Source: Mycolicibacterium neoaurum VKM Ac-1815D (GTDB lineage: Bacteria; Actinomycetota; Actinomycetes; Mycobacteriales; Mycobacteriaceae). From it: DNA of 64,000 nucleotides. Every line of letters starts with the position of its first letter. The first letter of the stretch is position 1. A model generated the notes under the pieces. It was not told where the DNA came from. It ran no database searches and worked only from the letters and a program-made list of their open reading frames with translations. The stretch covers positions 5,084,001 through 5,148,000 of the forward strand of contig NC_023036.2 of the NCBI RefSeq assembly GCF_000317305.3. The letters are read 5' to 3'. Below, piece after piece: positions 55,447 to 64,000 of this stretch. The translations under genes and the position numbers were made by a program.

Positions 55447-56720
55447 TTCGCCTCCGAATGGTGCGGACGATTGGTCACATCAAGGTGATACGAATCTGTT
55501 TCGATCGATTCGGCCGGTAGGTGTCCAGACGAGCCCCGGCCGAGCAGCTGCTCGTAGAACCGGACCAGTGCACGCCGCGACACCTCCCAGGACAGTTCGC
55601 GGGCCACTCTGCGGTAGCCGGACTCCCCCATCCGCCGGCGCCGGTCGGGGTCGCGCAGCAGTGCGTCGATGGCCTGCGCGAACTTGAGCTCGTCGTCGGG
55701 CTCGACGTACACCGCCGCATCGGCCGCCGATACCCGTGCCTCGACCAGATCGAAGGACACGATGGGCCGGGCCATGGCCATGTACTCGACCACCTTGTTC
55801 ATCGTGGATACGTTGTTCAGCGGGTTCAGCGGGTCCGGGGCCAGGCACACATCGGCGGTGGACAGACAACGTTGCGCGAACTCGTCGGACACCCGGCCCG
55901 GGAATTCCACGACATCGGTCAACCCGAGATCGGCACTGAGTGCAGCCACGTCGTCGTGCGAGTCGCCGGCGCCCATGAAGATGCAGTGAAAATCGTTTCG
56001 CCCGACCACATCACGCAACTGCTGGATGGCCCGCACCGCGTAGTCGACGCCGTCCGAGGGCCCCATCACGCCCAGATATGCGAGCAGATAGGGCTTGCCA
56101 CGACGCAGGCTGTCATCGGGTTCTCGCCGGATGAAGCGGCTCAGGTCGGGTGCGGTGCGCACCACGGTCACCCGCTCGGCGGCAACCTTGCCGCGCTCGA
56201 TCGCGATGCGGCGGTAGCTCTCGTTCGTCGAGATCACCGCGTCGGCCGTGGCAAAGGTCAGTCGTTCGACGAATCGGGTGAGCCAGTACAGGATTTGCCC
56301 TCCCTTGGGGAACCGGGAGAGGAACATCTCGGGCCCGAGGTCGTGATGGTCGAAGACGAACCGGGTGCCGCCCGGGCGCAGCACCAGAGCGATCAGGAAC
56401 AGCAGGTCGGGAGGGTTACACGCATGCACGATGTCGACGAGCCCGTCACGGCGAACCTTGATGGCCAGTCGCAGCGTGTGGAACAGCGCGAGCGTGTACT
56501 CGCTCAGGTAGCCGCTCGGCCCACCGGTCGCCGGGCGCAGCGGGTAGCGCAGGATCCGGACGTCTTCGATCACCGTCTCCAACTCACGGTCCTGACCGGT
56601 GCCGACCGGGCAGATGACGGTGACCTTGAACCCGGCCCCGGTCAATGCCCGGGCTTCCTGCCAAACCCGTCGGTCGAACGGCACCGAGAGGTTCTCGACG
56701 AGGATCAGTATGTGGCGCAC
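55443..56720 (-). CDS. Glycosyltransferase family 4 protein
   Basis: A 425-residue GT-B enzyme. The opening ILILVENLSVPFDRRVWQEARAL is the hallmark of a GT4 subgroup common in exopolysaccharide loci; FDHHDLGPEMF and STNESYRRIAIERG follow, and the donor domain has LAYLGVMGPSDGVDYAVRAI and NKVVEYMAMARPIVSFDLVEAR. Sugar specificity unknown. It begins four bases after the upstream GT4 stop and overlaps the next gene by four bases. Confidence 0.9.
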   Translation of the reverse strand: MRHILILVENLSVPFDRRVWQEARALTGAGFKVTVICPVGTGQDRELETVIEDVRILRYPLRPATGGPSGYLSEYTLALFHTLRLAIKVRRDGLVDIVHACNPPDLLFLIALVLRPGGTRFVFDHHDLGPEMFLSRFPKGGQILYWLTRFVERLTFATADAVISTNESYRRIAIERGKVAAERVTVVRTAPDLSRFIRREPDDSLRRGKPYLLAYLGVMGPSDGVDYAVRAIQQLRDVVGRNDFHCIFMGAGDSHDDVAALSADLGLTDVVEFPGRVSDEFAQRCLSTADVCLAPDPLNPLNNVSTMNKVVEYMAMARPIVSFDLVEARVSAADAAVYVEPDDELKFAQAIDALLRDPDRRRRMGESGYRRVARELSWEVSRRALVRFYEQLLGRGSSGHLPAESIETDSYHLDVTNRPHHSEAK

Positions 56721-56724
56721 TGTT

Positions 56725-57876
56725 TCAGCTCCGTCCGCTCGATGTGAAGTGGCCGGCTACGACGTCTTCGAAGGCAAGCTGGGCGGCATCGACGCTGCGG
56801 TCCAGACTGAACTCGTCTTCCACGCGGGCACGCCCCGCCCGGCCCATGCGGCGGGCTGCAGGCGGATTCGACAACACATCCAGCAGGCGGGCCGCCAGTA
56901 GCCGCGGATCCCTCGGGGGTACCAGGTAGCCGGTTTCGCCGTCGTCGATCATCTCGGGTATGCCTCCGACAGCCGTGCAGACCGCGGGCCGGGCGGCCGC
57001 CATGGCTTCGAGCAGCGCGATCGAGAAGCACTCGACCGTCACCGAGCTCAGTGTGAAGACATCGATCGCCCTGAGCAGGCGCGCGACATCGCGGCGCACG
57101 CCAGTGAAGTGAACATTCGGTGTGAGTTGCAGCTCTGCGCTGAGCGCCTCGAGTTCGGCGCGGCACGCACCGTCGCCGATGATGAGGAACCGCGCCGTCG
57201 GTACCTGGTCGACCACGATGCGCGCCGCGCGCAGCAAGGTGGCGTGATCCTTGATCGGACTGAGTTCAGCGACGATCCCGACCACGGGATCTCCTTCTTC
57301 CCAGCCGAACTCACGCAGCGCACGGCGGTCGGTGCCGGCATCGAACAACGCCGGGTCCACGCCATTGCGGATGATGCGGATCAACTCGGCGGGGTAGCCG
57401 AGTTCTTCGGACATGTAACGACGCTGCGCCTCGGCCACTCCGAAGTACGCGCTTGTCCACCGCGTCAATGCCCGGTCGATGACGGTTCGCACAGTGCCAC
57501 GCGGCTCGGGATCACCGATATTGTGCACCCACATGATCGTGTGCTCGATACCCGCGGCACGGGCGGCGATGCGGCCCAAGGTTTCTGCGTTGTACCCCCG
57601 GACCACCACGACATCCGGCCGGTCCTGGCGCAGCAGCGACAGGAGTCCGCGCAGCGCGGCGATCATCTGCCACTTGCCGCCCAGATGCAGAGCGCGCGCA
57701 GTGATCCCGGCCGCCGAGAGGTCGGCGAAGAGCCCGCCTTCCGCACCGATGCAGACGACCGACGGTGTGAACCGCTCCGGGTCCATCCGCGGGAGCAGGG
57801 TGGTCACATGCCGTTCGGCGCCACCCACCGACAGATTCGGCACGATGAACAGCACCTTGATCGCACGCCCGTTCAT
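56725..57876 (-). CDS. Glycosyltransferase family 4 protein
   Basis: A 383-residue GT-B enzyme. N-terminal VLFIVPNLSVGGAERHVTTLLPRM is the classic GT4 acceptor-loop pattern; the donor site includes GIVAELSPIKDHATLLRAA, FLIIGDGACRAELE and the EX7E region FSIALLEAMAAARPAVCTAVGG. Adds one residue of the repeat unit; donor unknown. ATG 57876 overlaps the O-antigen-ligase-like gene stop. Confidence 0.91.
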   Translation of the reverse strand: MNGRAIKVLFIVPNLSVGGAERHVTTLLPRMDPERFTPSVVCIGAEGGLFADLSAAGITARALHLGGKWQMIAALRGLLSLLRQDRPDVVVVRGYNAETLGRIAARAAGIEHTIMWVHNIGDPEPRGTVRTVIDRALTRWTSAYFGVAEAQRRYMSEELGYPAELIRIIRNGVDPALFDAGTDRRALREFGWEEGDPVVGIVAELSPIKDHATLLRAARIVVDQVPTARFLIIGDGACRAELEALSAELQLTPNVHFTGVRRDVARLLRAIDVFTLSSVTVECFSIALLEAMAAARPAVCTAVGGIPEMIDDGETGYLVPPRDPRLLAARLLDVLSNPPAARRMGRAGRARVEDEFSLDRSVDAAQLAFEDVVAGHFTSSGRS

Positions 57877-59333
57877 CGGACCACCTCGAGCTGGCGGTCC
57901 CGCACGGTCTGGTCGTCGCCGTTGGGCACCGAGGCGGTGTTGTGCCGGTCGGACCAGCCGACGGCAACGCCGAGGAGCAGGAAGATGGTGGCCGTGGAGA
58001 AGTCGAAGTACCGCAGGTCCACCGTGATCCCGGCGCACAGCATGATGGCCAGTGCCATCATCGCAATGACCACCAAGGGCTTACCGCACAGCTCCTGGTC
58101 CGGCAGCGTCCGGTAGGCCTTCCACAGTCGGTGTGCGATGAGCGCCAACACCGCGATCCATGCCGTCAACCCGATGATGCCCAGCTCGGCCAGGATGGCC
58201 AGTTCGTTCTGATGCGATACCTCGCCGAAGCCGCTGGCCCACGGGACGTCCGAGGCCCACTGCTGGTGGTGGATTGTATTGACGGACTGGAACCGGCCGA
58301 TTCCCCATCCCTCGATCGGTCTCTGTGCGAAGGCCCACAGCGCGGTCTGCATATCGTTGAGCCGGGACTCCAGCTCGACATCGGAGGCGACACCACCTGC
58401 CGTGCGATCGGCACTGGTGAACGTCGACCAGTTCACCGCGACCATCGCCCCCAACATCACCAGGATCGCGACGAAGCCCTTGCGGTATCCCTTGGCCAGG
58501 ACTGCACCGATGATGAGCACTGCCACGCCGGCCAGCCAGACCGCCCGGGTGTGGGTGAGGTACAGCCCACAACCGCTGGCCACCGCGACCGCAAGCGCCG
58601 CGCACCGCTGCCATCCCGGATCGGAGCGCCGACTGAGCAGTACCAACGCGATCGCGAATCCCAGCGCGAGGACCATCCCGTTGACGACCGGTTGGTTGAA
58701 GATGCCGACCGCCCGGCCGGCCCAGCTCGGCCTGATCTCGGTCACGATATAGCGGGGCCAGACCAGGTCGGACAACCCCACGGCCGGCATGATGCTGACC
58801 GCCGCCGAGTAGGTCGCCGTCCCCAGCACCGCCCACAGCACGGCCCGCACCGCCGAGGTGCTGTCGACAACGTAGCGCCCTATCACATAGAGCGCGAACG
58901 GGATCCCCACCGCGATCACGATGAACCGCGGTATCGGCAGAGCTACGCCCAAAAGTGGGTCACCAGCCGGGTACTCGTGTGCGGCGAGCATCGAGTAGAC
59001 GTTGCACGCCAGGTATGCGGCCATCGCCCACTCGACAGGCCCGAGGCCACGCACTCGGCCTGGTGTCCGATCCATCCACAGCACTGTCGCGGCCACCAGT
59101 GCGGCGAAGACCAAGAGGAACAGCTCGACAGGCAGGGCGATCTCGGATCGGATCGGAAGCCGCATGAACATCGTCACCAGCAGCAGGATGGCGGCGAAGA
59201 CCGGACTCATCAGGACGCACAGCCCGACGGCCAACGCTGCGATGCCGGCCGCCAGCAGAAAACCGGACTTCGAGCCGACGAGCAGCACCGCCGCCATGGC
59301 CGCGACGATCCCGAACCAGAGCGCAGCCTTCAT
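57873..59333 (-). CDS. O-antigen ligase/polymerase-like membrane protein (Wzy)
   Basis: A 486-residue polytopic membrane protein with roughly 11-12 hydrophobic segments and one large extracytoplasmic loop between about 320 and 400, containing RPIEGWGIGRF and VSHQNELAILAELGIIGL. The G-x-G...H-N-E/N-x-x-L pattern is characteristic of the WaaL/Wzy O-antigen ligase superfamily. It would polymerise flipped repeat units. The start at 59333 overlaps the Wzz-like gene stop by four bases, which supports joint function. Confidence 0.88.
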   Translation of the reverse strand: MKAALWFGIVAAMAAVLLVGSKSGFLLAAGIAALAVGLCVLMSPVFAAILLLVTMFMRLPIRSEIALPVELFLLVFAALVAATVLWMDRTPGRVRGLGPVEWAMAAYLACNVYSMLAAHEYPAGDPLLGVALPIPRFIVIAVGIPFALYVIGRYVVDSTSAVRAVLWAVLGTATYSAAVSIMPAVGLSDLVWPRYIVTEIRPSWAGRAVGIFNQPVVNGMVLALGFAIALVLLSRRSDPGWQRCAALAVAVASGCGLYLTHTRAVWLAGVAVLIIGAVLAKGYRKGFVAILVMLGAMVAVNWSTFTSADRTAGGVASDVELESRLNDMQTALWAFAQRPIEGWGIGRFQSVNTIHHQQWASDVPWASGFGEVSHQNELAILAELGIIGLTAWIAVLALIAHRLWKAYRTLPDQELCGKPLVVIAMMALAIMLCAGITVDLRYFDFSTATIFLLLGVAVGWSDRHNTASVPNGDDQTVRDRQLEVVR

Positions 59334-60769
59334 TCGGACCGCCAGGTGATCATCGGCACCCGGTCCGTGCTCGTCGGATCGGCCGACTCGTCGGCACCTG
59401 CCCGGCGCCAGAACGAGCGCGCAGGGACGGTGCATTCCCTCCCCTCGATCAGGACCAGGCCCAGCAGCGCCGCCCGCGCGTCGGCCAGAGCATCCACCGC
59501 GGTCGTGACGTCGGCCACCCGCGAGGACTGCCTGCCGACGATCACCATGGTGAAATCAGCCACGGCGCAGATCGATTGCGCATCGATGGTCTCCGCGATC
59601 GAAGGTGCCGCGACGACGATGGTGTCGGCGTCGGCACGAAGCTCGTCGAACACAGCCGAGATCCGGTCGCGGCTCATCAGGGAGTAGCGATCGGCCACGA
59701 CCGGGCCGGCACCCAGCACTCTCAGCGAGTCGACCGCGCCGTCTTTGAGCATGCTGTTGGCCAGCGCGCTGTTGACCAGTGCGTCGTTGAATCCGGCGCC
59801 ATGGGCGTGCTGTGATGCGTCGTTGTCGGCGTAGACCAGGACGGTCCGGTGTCCCTGTTGCGCCGACAATCTGGCCAGCGACTCCGCGAGATCGCGCGCT
59901 CCGCGGGCGCCCCTGGCATCCGTCAGGGCAATGACCATCGATTTGGACAGATCCTGGAGGCTGACGATATTGGCCAGGGTGCGTAACCGGTCCTCGCGCA
60001 AGCGGTTCAGCTCGATCGAGCCACCGTCGGGAACCTCGGCCAACGGCTGCATACCCGTCTTGGCCATCAGGTCGCTCGAGTTCGCGAGCCGGGTAGACGT
60101 GGCGGCCAGTCCGATGGCCGCGAGCACACCGAGTAGCAACCCGCCGACTGCCCGCAACGCGATCTCGAACATGGCATTCGGCGCGATCATGGTCACGCCC
60201 GCCTGCAACTGGAGATCCTGGAGTTGATTGGTCGAGTCGGACCGCAGGCTGTCGAGCTTCTGCTGCACCACGGGCGCCAGCGGATTGATCATGCCGTCCG
60301 GGCCCGGCTCGCTGAGGAGCACATCAAGCTGTTTCTGGGTGTTCTTGATCGCCTTGTCATAGCCCGTCTTGCGGACCGAGTTGATGTCGTCACGAAACGC
60401 CTCGGCCATGTTGGCCGCAGTCCGCTGGGCCACCTGGGGGTCTGTGGCCGTGGCCTCGACGACGAGAATGGGGCTGGCGGCCACCGTCCGGCCGGTGAAG
60501 GTGACGTCGTCCGGGATGTTCCGGTTGGCCCGCAACCGGGTGATCATCTCGGGCTCGTTGAAAAGGCTGGCGTACCCGACGGCCATCGTCGCATCGTCGA
60601 CCGGGTTGCGCCCCGGTGAGGACAGCACGAGGGTCGACGTACCCACATACGTCGGCTTGGCGAGCAGCAGTGCAGGCACCGCGGTCAGCATGGCCGCTCC
60701 GGCCACCAGGACCACCACCCACCACCGCTGCCGGATCTGCTCGATGCGGCGTCTCACCAGGGGATTCAT
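59330..60769 (-). CDS. Wzz-like chain-length/co-polymerase protein with degenerate kinase domain
   Basis: A 479-residue protein. TM1 (WWVVVLVAGAAMLTAVPALLL) and TM2 (ALRAVGGLLLGVLAAIGLAA) flank an extracytoplasmic coiled Wzz domain of about 160 residues. The cytoplasmic C-terminal half is like a BY-kinase/ParA domain (SMVIALTDARGARGARDLAESL, TVLVYADND), but the Walker A lysine is missing and there is no Tyr-rich tail. It probably controls glycan chain length without autophosphorylation. Start 60769 shares one base with the upstream stop. Confidence 0.82.
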   Translation of the reverse strand: MNPLVRRRIEQIRQRWWVVVLVAGAAMLTAVPALLLAKPTYVGTSTLVLSSPGRNPVDDATMAVGYASLFNEPEMITRLRANRNIPDDVTFTGRTVAASPILVVEATATDPQVAQRTAANMAEAFRDDINSVRKTGYDKAIKNTQKQLDVLLSEPGPDGMINPLAPVVQQKLDSLRSDSTNQLQDLQLQAGVTMIAPNAMFEIALRAVGGLLLGVLAAIGLAATSTRLANSSDLMAKTGMQPLAEVPDGGSIELNRLREDRLRTLANIVSLQDLSKSMVIALTDARGARGARDLAESLARLSAQQGHRTVLVYADNDASQHAHGAGFNDALVNSALANSMLKDGAVDSLRVLGAGPVVADRYSLMSRDRISAVFDELRADADTIVVAAPSIAETIDAQSICAVADFTMVIVGRQSSRVADVTTAVDALADARAALLGLVLIEGRECTVPARSFWRRAGADESADPTSTDRVPMITWRSE

Positions 60770-61755
60770 CAGGCATCCATCAGCAGTGCCGGCTCGGGAT
60801 CCAGTGTGGTGCGCAACCACCGCATGGTGCGCTCGATCCCTTCGGTCAGATCGACGGCGGGCTCCCATCCGAGTTCGTTCCTTGCTTGCGTTGCATCCAG
60901 GGCGATCTCGTGGAGCTCACCGGTCCTGGCCCCGGCGAAGCACGGCGGAGCTGGGTCATCGAGAACCGCGGCGATGGCGCGGTGCACCTCGGTGACGCTG
61001 GCCTGTTGTCCCGTTCCGATGTTGTAGGTACCCACGGTCGACAAGGGGGCACGACCGGCACGCACGAATGCGTCCACCACATCGTCGACGTAGACATAGT
61101 CGCGGGTGGCGGTGCCGTCGCCGTAGACGGTGACGGGTTTCCCGCTGATCATCCTGCTGCCGAAGACGGCGATCACGCCGGCTTCACCGAATGGGTTCTG
61201 GCGTGGTCCATACACATTGGACAGACCCAGGCAGATCGGCGCGATACCGTACATGCTCGCGTAGGCGCGGATGTACATTTCGCCGGCAACCTTGGCGACT
61301 GCATACGGGGACAGCGGGTTCAGCGGGGCCGATTCGGCGACCGGCAGGCTGATCGGCGCACCATACCGGGACCCCCCCGAGGCGGCGTAGACCAGCCTCC
61401 GCACACCCGCGCGCCGGGTGGCCTCCAGAAGGTTGATCGTGCCGAGCACATTTGCACGGGCGTCGAATTGCGGGTCTGTCACCGATGCGCGGAGGTCCAC
61501 CTGCGCAGCGAGATGGCAGACGACGTCGGGGTTGGCGCCGTCGACGATGCCGGCCAGCTCGGTAGCCTGGATGTCGGCCTTCAAGAAGGTGAACTTGCCC
61601 GGGCGAATCCTGTTGTAGCGCAGGGCCTGGTCGAGGTTGGCCGGGACGCCGGTGCTGAGATTGTCGATCCCGATCACTTCGTCACCTTCGGCCAGGAGCC
61701 GGTCCACCAGGGTGGAGCCGATGAATCCGCACGCGCCGGTCACCAGATATCGCAT
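60769..61755 (-). CDS. NAD-dependent sugar epimerase (GalE/WbpP-like)
   Basis: A 328-residue extended SDR. NAD motif GACGFIG lies at 7-13, DNLSTG and the 4-epimerase block HLAAQVDLRASVTDP follow, with catalytic SG...YAVAKVAGE (Y-x3-K) near residue 150 and SNVYGPRQNP. It probably interconverts UDP-glucose/UDP-galactose or UDP-GlcNAc/GalNAc or the uronate forms. It supplies a donor for the locus; the exact nucleotide sugar cannot be read from sequence. It lies nine bases after the amine oxidase gene. Confidence 0.87.
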   Translation of the reverse strand: MRYLVTGACGFIGSTLVDRLLAEGDEVIGIDNLSTGVPANLDQALRYNRIRPGKFTFLKADIQATELAGIVDGANPDVVCHLAAQVDLRASVTDPQFDARANVLGTINLLEATRRAGVRRLVYAASGGSRYGAPISLPVAESAPLNPLSPYAVAKVAGEMYIRAYASMYGIAPICLGLSNVYGPRQNPFGEAGVIAVFGSRMISGKPVTVYGDGTATRDYVYVDDVVDAFVRAGRAPLSTVGTYNIGTGQQASVTEVHRAIAAVLDDPAPPCFAGARTGELHEIALDATQARNELGWEPAVDLTEGIERTMRWLRTTLDPEPALLMDA

Positions 61756-61764
61756 GATCTACTC

Positions 61765-63195
61765 CTATTCGACGGAACTGTGGTTGAGGTCTGCGCCACT
61801 CGCGTGGCTGGATACGAGCACGCCGGCCGCCACGTCCCCGGGTCCGGTTCGGTGCACCAATTCGGCGGCGACGCGGTGGCCGGACCTGATGGCGCCTTCC
61901 ATCAGCCCGAAGAACTCGATGCTGGTTTCGGTGCCGGCCCAGTGCACGCGGCCATGAGGAGTGGTCAGGGTGGGCCCGAGCCGGAGCCAATCTCCGGGAC
62001 CGAACAGGGCGGCATAGCATCCCTTGCTGTACCTGGCGGTCAGCCAGTCCGTCACCGAGTACCGGTCCGGCGGCGGCAGTTGCGGGAACAGCCGTCCCAC
62101 GTGGGTCAGCACGGCATCCTGTTGCTCGCGATCCGACAGCGCCGAGAACGTCGATGCCTCGGACCCGGTGACGAATCCCGTGAGCACCCCGGCCGATTCG
62201 TCGGACGGAGAGTCATCGACGGTCGACAGCAGCGGCCCGTGCGAACTCACCGACCACCCGGACAGACCCTGCTCGCGCCAGATCGGAGCCGAATAGCCCA
62301 GGTGTACCTTGACCGCACATCCGGGGCCGGTGGACGCCGTGGCCCGAGGGCTGCGCAGGCCGGGCCGGAAGGCGATGCGCTGCGCGAGCGCCGGCGGAAC
62401 GGCGACGACCACCCGGTCGGCCCGATACCTCGGTCGTGTGCCATCTGCTCCCGGTGCACACTGCACCTCCACCTCCGCGGAGGACTGATCGATAGCACAG
62501 ACACTCTGTCCCAACCGAACCCGGTCTCCGAGCTGATCGGCCAGTGAACGGCACAGCAGGTGTGCACCCCCGTCGATCCGCCACTGCTGGGCCCCACCCT
62601 CGAACGCGTTGAGATAGCGGATGCCACCGCCGGAGCGCAGGTAGAAGGCCATGTGCAGCACGGAGATCGCGCCAGGATCGGCCGCCATCATCTCGCCGAT
62701 GAAGAGCGGGAAGAAAGTCTTCGCATCCGGGTTGCCGATCTCGTCGGCCAGCCAACGCGCGGCGGTCAGCCGGTCGAGCTCTTCGGCTCGGGGACTCAGC
62801 CACGGCCTGTCCGGCCGGATCTCCGCGACGAGTTCCTCCAGCCGGTCGAACAGGTCGCCGAGTGCCACTGCGTCCAGCGGTGGCACTCGGCTCGCAGTGG
62901 TCGTCCGACGGTCCGACAGCAGGAAAGTGCTGTCCCCCGTCATCCCGGTGGAGACCACATTCAGACCCTGTTCCCGCATCAGTGCAAGCAATTCGGTATG
63001 CCGGATGCCCAGGTAGGCGGCGCCGCCGTCGGCGACCACACCGTCAGCGATGTCGACGCCGCGAACCCGGCCTCCCACCCGGTCATCCGCCTCCAGCACG
63101 GTGACATCGGCGCCGGCCGCCACCAGGTCGGCAGCGGCGGTGAGCCCCGCAAGGCCGGCCCCGACAACCACGACGCGCATGCTCTCCCCGTTCAT
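61765..63195 (-). CDS. Flavin-dependent amine oxidase
   Basis: A 476-residue FAD enzyme. The ADP-binding motif VVVVGAGLAGLTAAADLV is followed by LEADDRVGGRVR, and the C-terminal FAD motif WAGTETSIEFFGLMEGAIRSG completes the monoamine-oxidase pattern. It would oxidise an amine or amino acid to an imine. It follows a free carrier protein (ATGA overlap) and an adenylation domain, so a carrier-bound aminoacyl group is a plausible substrate. ATG 63195 was chosen for the overlap; ATG 63180 is an alternative. Confidence 0.85.
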   Translation of the reverse strand: MNGESMRVVVVGAGLAGLTAAADLVAAGADVTVLEADDRVGGRVRGVDIADGVVADGGAAYLGIRHTELLALMREQGLNVVSTGMTGDSTFLLSDRRTTTASRVPPLDAVALGDLFDRLEELVAEIRPDRPWLSPRAEELDRLTAARWLADEIGNPDAKTFFPLFIGEMMAADPGAISVLHMAFYLRSGGGIRYLNAFEGGAQQWRIDGGAHLLCRSLADQLGDRVRLGQSVCAIDQSSAEVEVQCAPGADGTRPRYRADRVVVAVPPALAQRIAFRPGLRSPRATASTGPGCAVKVHLGYSAPIWREQGLSGWSVSSHGPLLSTVDDSPSDESAGVLTGFVTGSEASTFSALSDREQQDAVLTHVGRLFPQLPPPDRYSVTDWLTARYSKGCYAALFGPGDWLRLGPTLTTPHGRVHWAGTETSIEFFGLMEGAIRSGHRVAAELVHRTGPGDVAAGVLVSSHASGADLNHSSVE

Positions 63196-63413
63196 CGCAC
63201 CGCTGCCGTGACCTTGGCGAACAACCCATCGGGCGAAGGGTTTTCGATGAAGTCGTCCCACGACAACTCCGTGGCGAAGTCCCGTGCGATCGCGCTGAGC
63301 ACCCGGGTGGCCAACAGGGAGTCGCCGCCGAGCTCGAAGAAGTCGGAGTGCGGAGCCACCTCCACCGGACCGAGTACCCGCCGGAAGATCTGGATGATGT
63401 GACCGGCGCTCAT
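63192..63413 (-). CDS. Free-standing peptidyl/acyl carrier protein
   Basis: A 73-residue carrier protein. The phosphopantetheine site is FFELGGDSLLATRV with Ser near residue 32, and the four-helix outline matches NRPS thiolation domains. It overlaps the adenylation gene upstream and the amine oxidase downstream by four bases each, so the three proteins are made together and probably work on one amino acid. Confidence 0.92.
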   Translation of the reverse strand: MSAGHIIQIFRRVLGPVEVAPHSDFFELGGDSLLATRVLSAIARDFATELSWDDFIENPSPDGLFAKVTAAVR

Positions 63414-64000
63414 CGACCCGCTCCTCTGGTGTCCTGCTCGGTAGCGGCGCGCTGGGTCGCCGCCCGGTCGATTTTTCCGCTGGCCGTGAAGCTCAGCTCA
63501 CGCACGAAGATCAGCTTGCTGGGGACGAACTGGCTGGGCAGCAGACCCCGGAGATGGCGCTTCAACTCGCCCGGAGTCACCGCACCGACCGGCACGACGT
63601 AGGCCGCCAGTATCGTGCGGCCGAGTGACCGTTCGCCGATCACGACAGCGCCCCGCACCGCGTGATGCGCACTCAGATGCGTTTCCACCTCGGCCGGATG
63701 GACCCGTACCCCGAGAACTTTCACCTGTTCGTCGGCGCGACCGCGCGGGTAGAGCAGACCGTTCGCGTCGCGGGTGACGAGGTCGCCGGTACGGAACCAG
63801 CGCGCCGGACCGTCGCCGTGATCGATCATCGGGAACTCCGCCGCGGTGCGTTCCGGCAACCCCAGGTAGCCGTCGGCCAGCGCCGGCCCCGACACCAGAA
63901 GCTCGCCCTCGTCGGTGACGTGATCTCGCACATGGGGCAATGCACGACCGAGTGGAGACTCCGCCTCGCCGTCGGAGACGGCAGGTTCGGTGTCGGGCCC
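63410..64000 (-). CDS. NRPS-type adenylation enzyme, C-terminal part (5' end outside window)
   Basis: The last 196 codons and stop of an AMP-binding enzyme; the frame stays open to the window edge. Visible are the A6-A10 core regions: GELLVSGPALADGYL, WFRTGDLV, RGRADEQVKVLGVRVHPAEVE and the catalytic A10 lysine in TASGKIDR. The substrate pocket lies outside the window, so the amino acid is unknown. It presumably loads the adjacent free carrier protein. Confidence 0.92.
   Translation of the reverse strand, partial: GPDTEPAVSDGEAESPLGRALPHVRDHVTDEGELLVSGPALADGYLGLPERTAAEFPMIDHGDGPARWFRTGDLVTRDANGLLYPRGRADEQVKVLGVRVHPAEVETHLSAHHAVRGAVVIGERSLGRTILAAYVVPVGAVTPGELKRHLRGLLPSQFVPSKLIFVRELSFTASGKIDRAATQRAATEQDTRGAGR

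Overview
The window is high-GC actinobacterial DNA, almost certainly from a rapidly growing mycobacterium (Mycolicibacterium-type). The first 19.6 kb keep the gene content and order that I remember for the cholesterol-catabolism segment Rv3523-Rv3538 of M. tuberculosis: thiolase end, kshA, an Rv3527-like gene, sulfotransferase, SDR, DUF1214 protein, hsaF-hsaG-hsaE, kstD and a MaoC-like hydratase. Three KstR-type operators (TNNAACNNGTTNNA) lie at its promoters. No tRNA, rRNA, CRISPR array, integrase or insertion sequence was seen.

Layout. 1-6.2 kb: KstR-controlled steroid genes around kshA. 6.3-14.1 kb: an insert relative to M. tuberculosis, with an IclR-type regulator, a RecQ-like helicase carrying a phosphoribosyltransferase-like C-terminus, and a reduced acetamidase locus (AmiC-like sensor, MarR-like regulator, degenerate zinc ribbon, acetamidase/formamidase, MetX-like hydrolase, SRPBCC protein). 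14.2-19.6 kb: hsaEGF divergent from kstD and a MaoC-like hydratase. 19.9-23.2 kb: two tandem GAF-ANTAR regulators, a membrane-anchored acidic protein and a YdcF-like protein.

23.2-35.1 kb (minus strand): a small hybrid assembly line, read in the order PKS(KS-AT-ACP-aminotransferase) -> NRPS(C-A-PCP) -> NRPS(C-A-PCP) -> free thioesterase with a TubC-like docking domain and a cysteine nucleophile. The two adenylation domains lie in a 1,597-bp direct repeat that looks identical at the DNA level, so both modules should load the same amino acid. The predicted product is a beta-aminoacyl dipeptide.

35.7-64 kb: a Wzx/Wzy-type exopolysaccharide locus in two convergent operons. The plus-strand operon makes UDP-glucuronate and UDP-xylose, primes polyprenyl phosphate, and carries a lysine 2,3-aminomutase-like radical SAM enzyme, two GNAT-fold proteins, an FkbM methyltransferase and a secreted lyase. 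The minus-strand operon, mostly linked by ATGA overlaps, begins with an adenylation domain (cut by the window end), a carrier protein and a flavin amine oxidase. It continues with an epimerase, a Wzz-like protein, Wzy, four glycosyltransferases, a heparinase II/III protein with its usual bi-domain oxidoreductase, GDP-mannose dehydrogenase, Wzx and a polysaccharide deacetylase.

The most interesting hypothesis is that 23-64 kb is one system making a uronic-acid-rich surface glycan together with, or decorated by, beta-amino-acid-containing peptide units. Direct support is the clustering and the catalytic residues described below; the product itself is inference.
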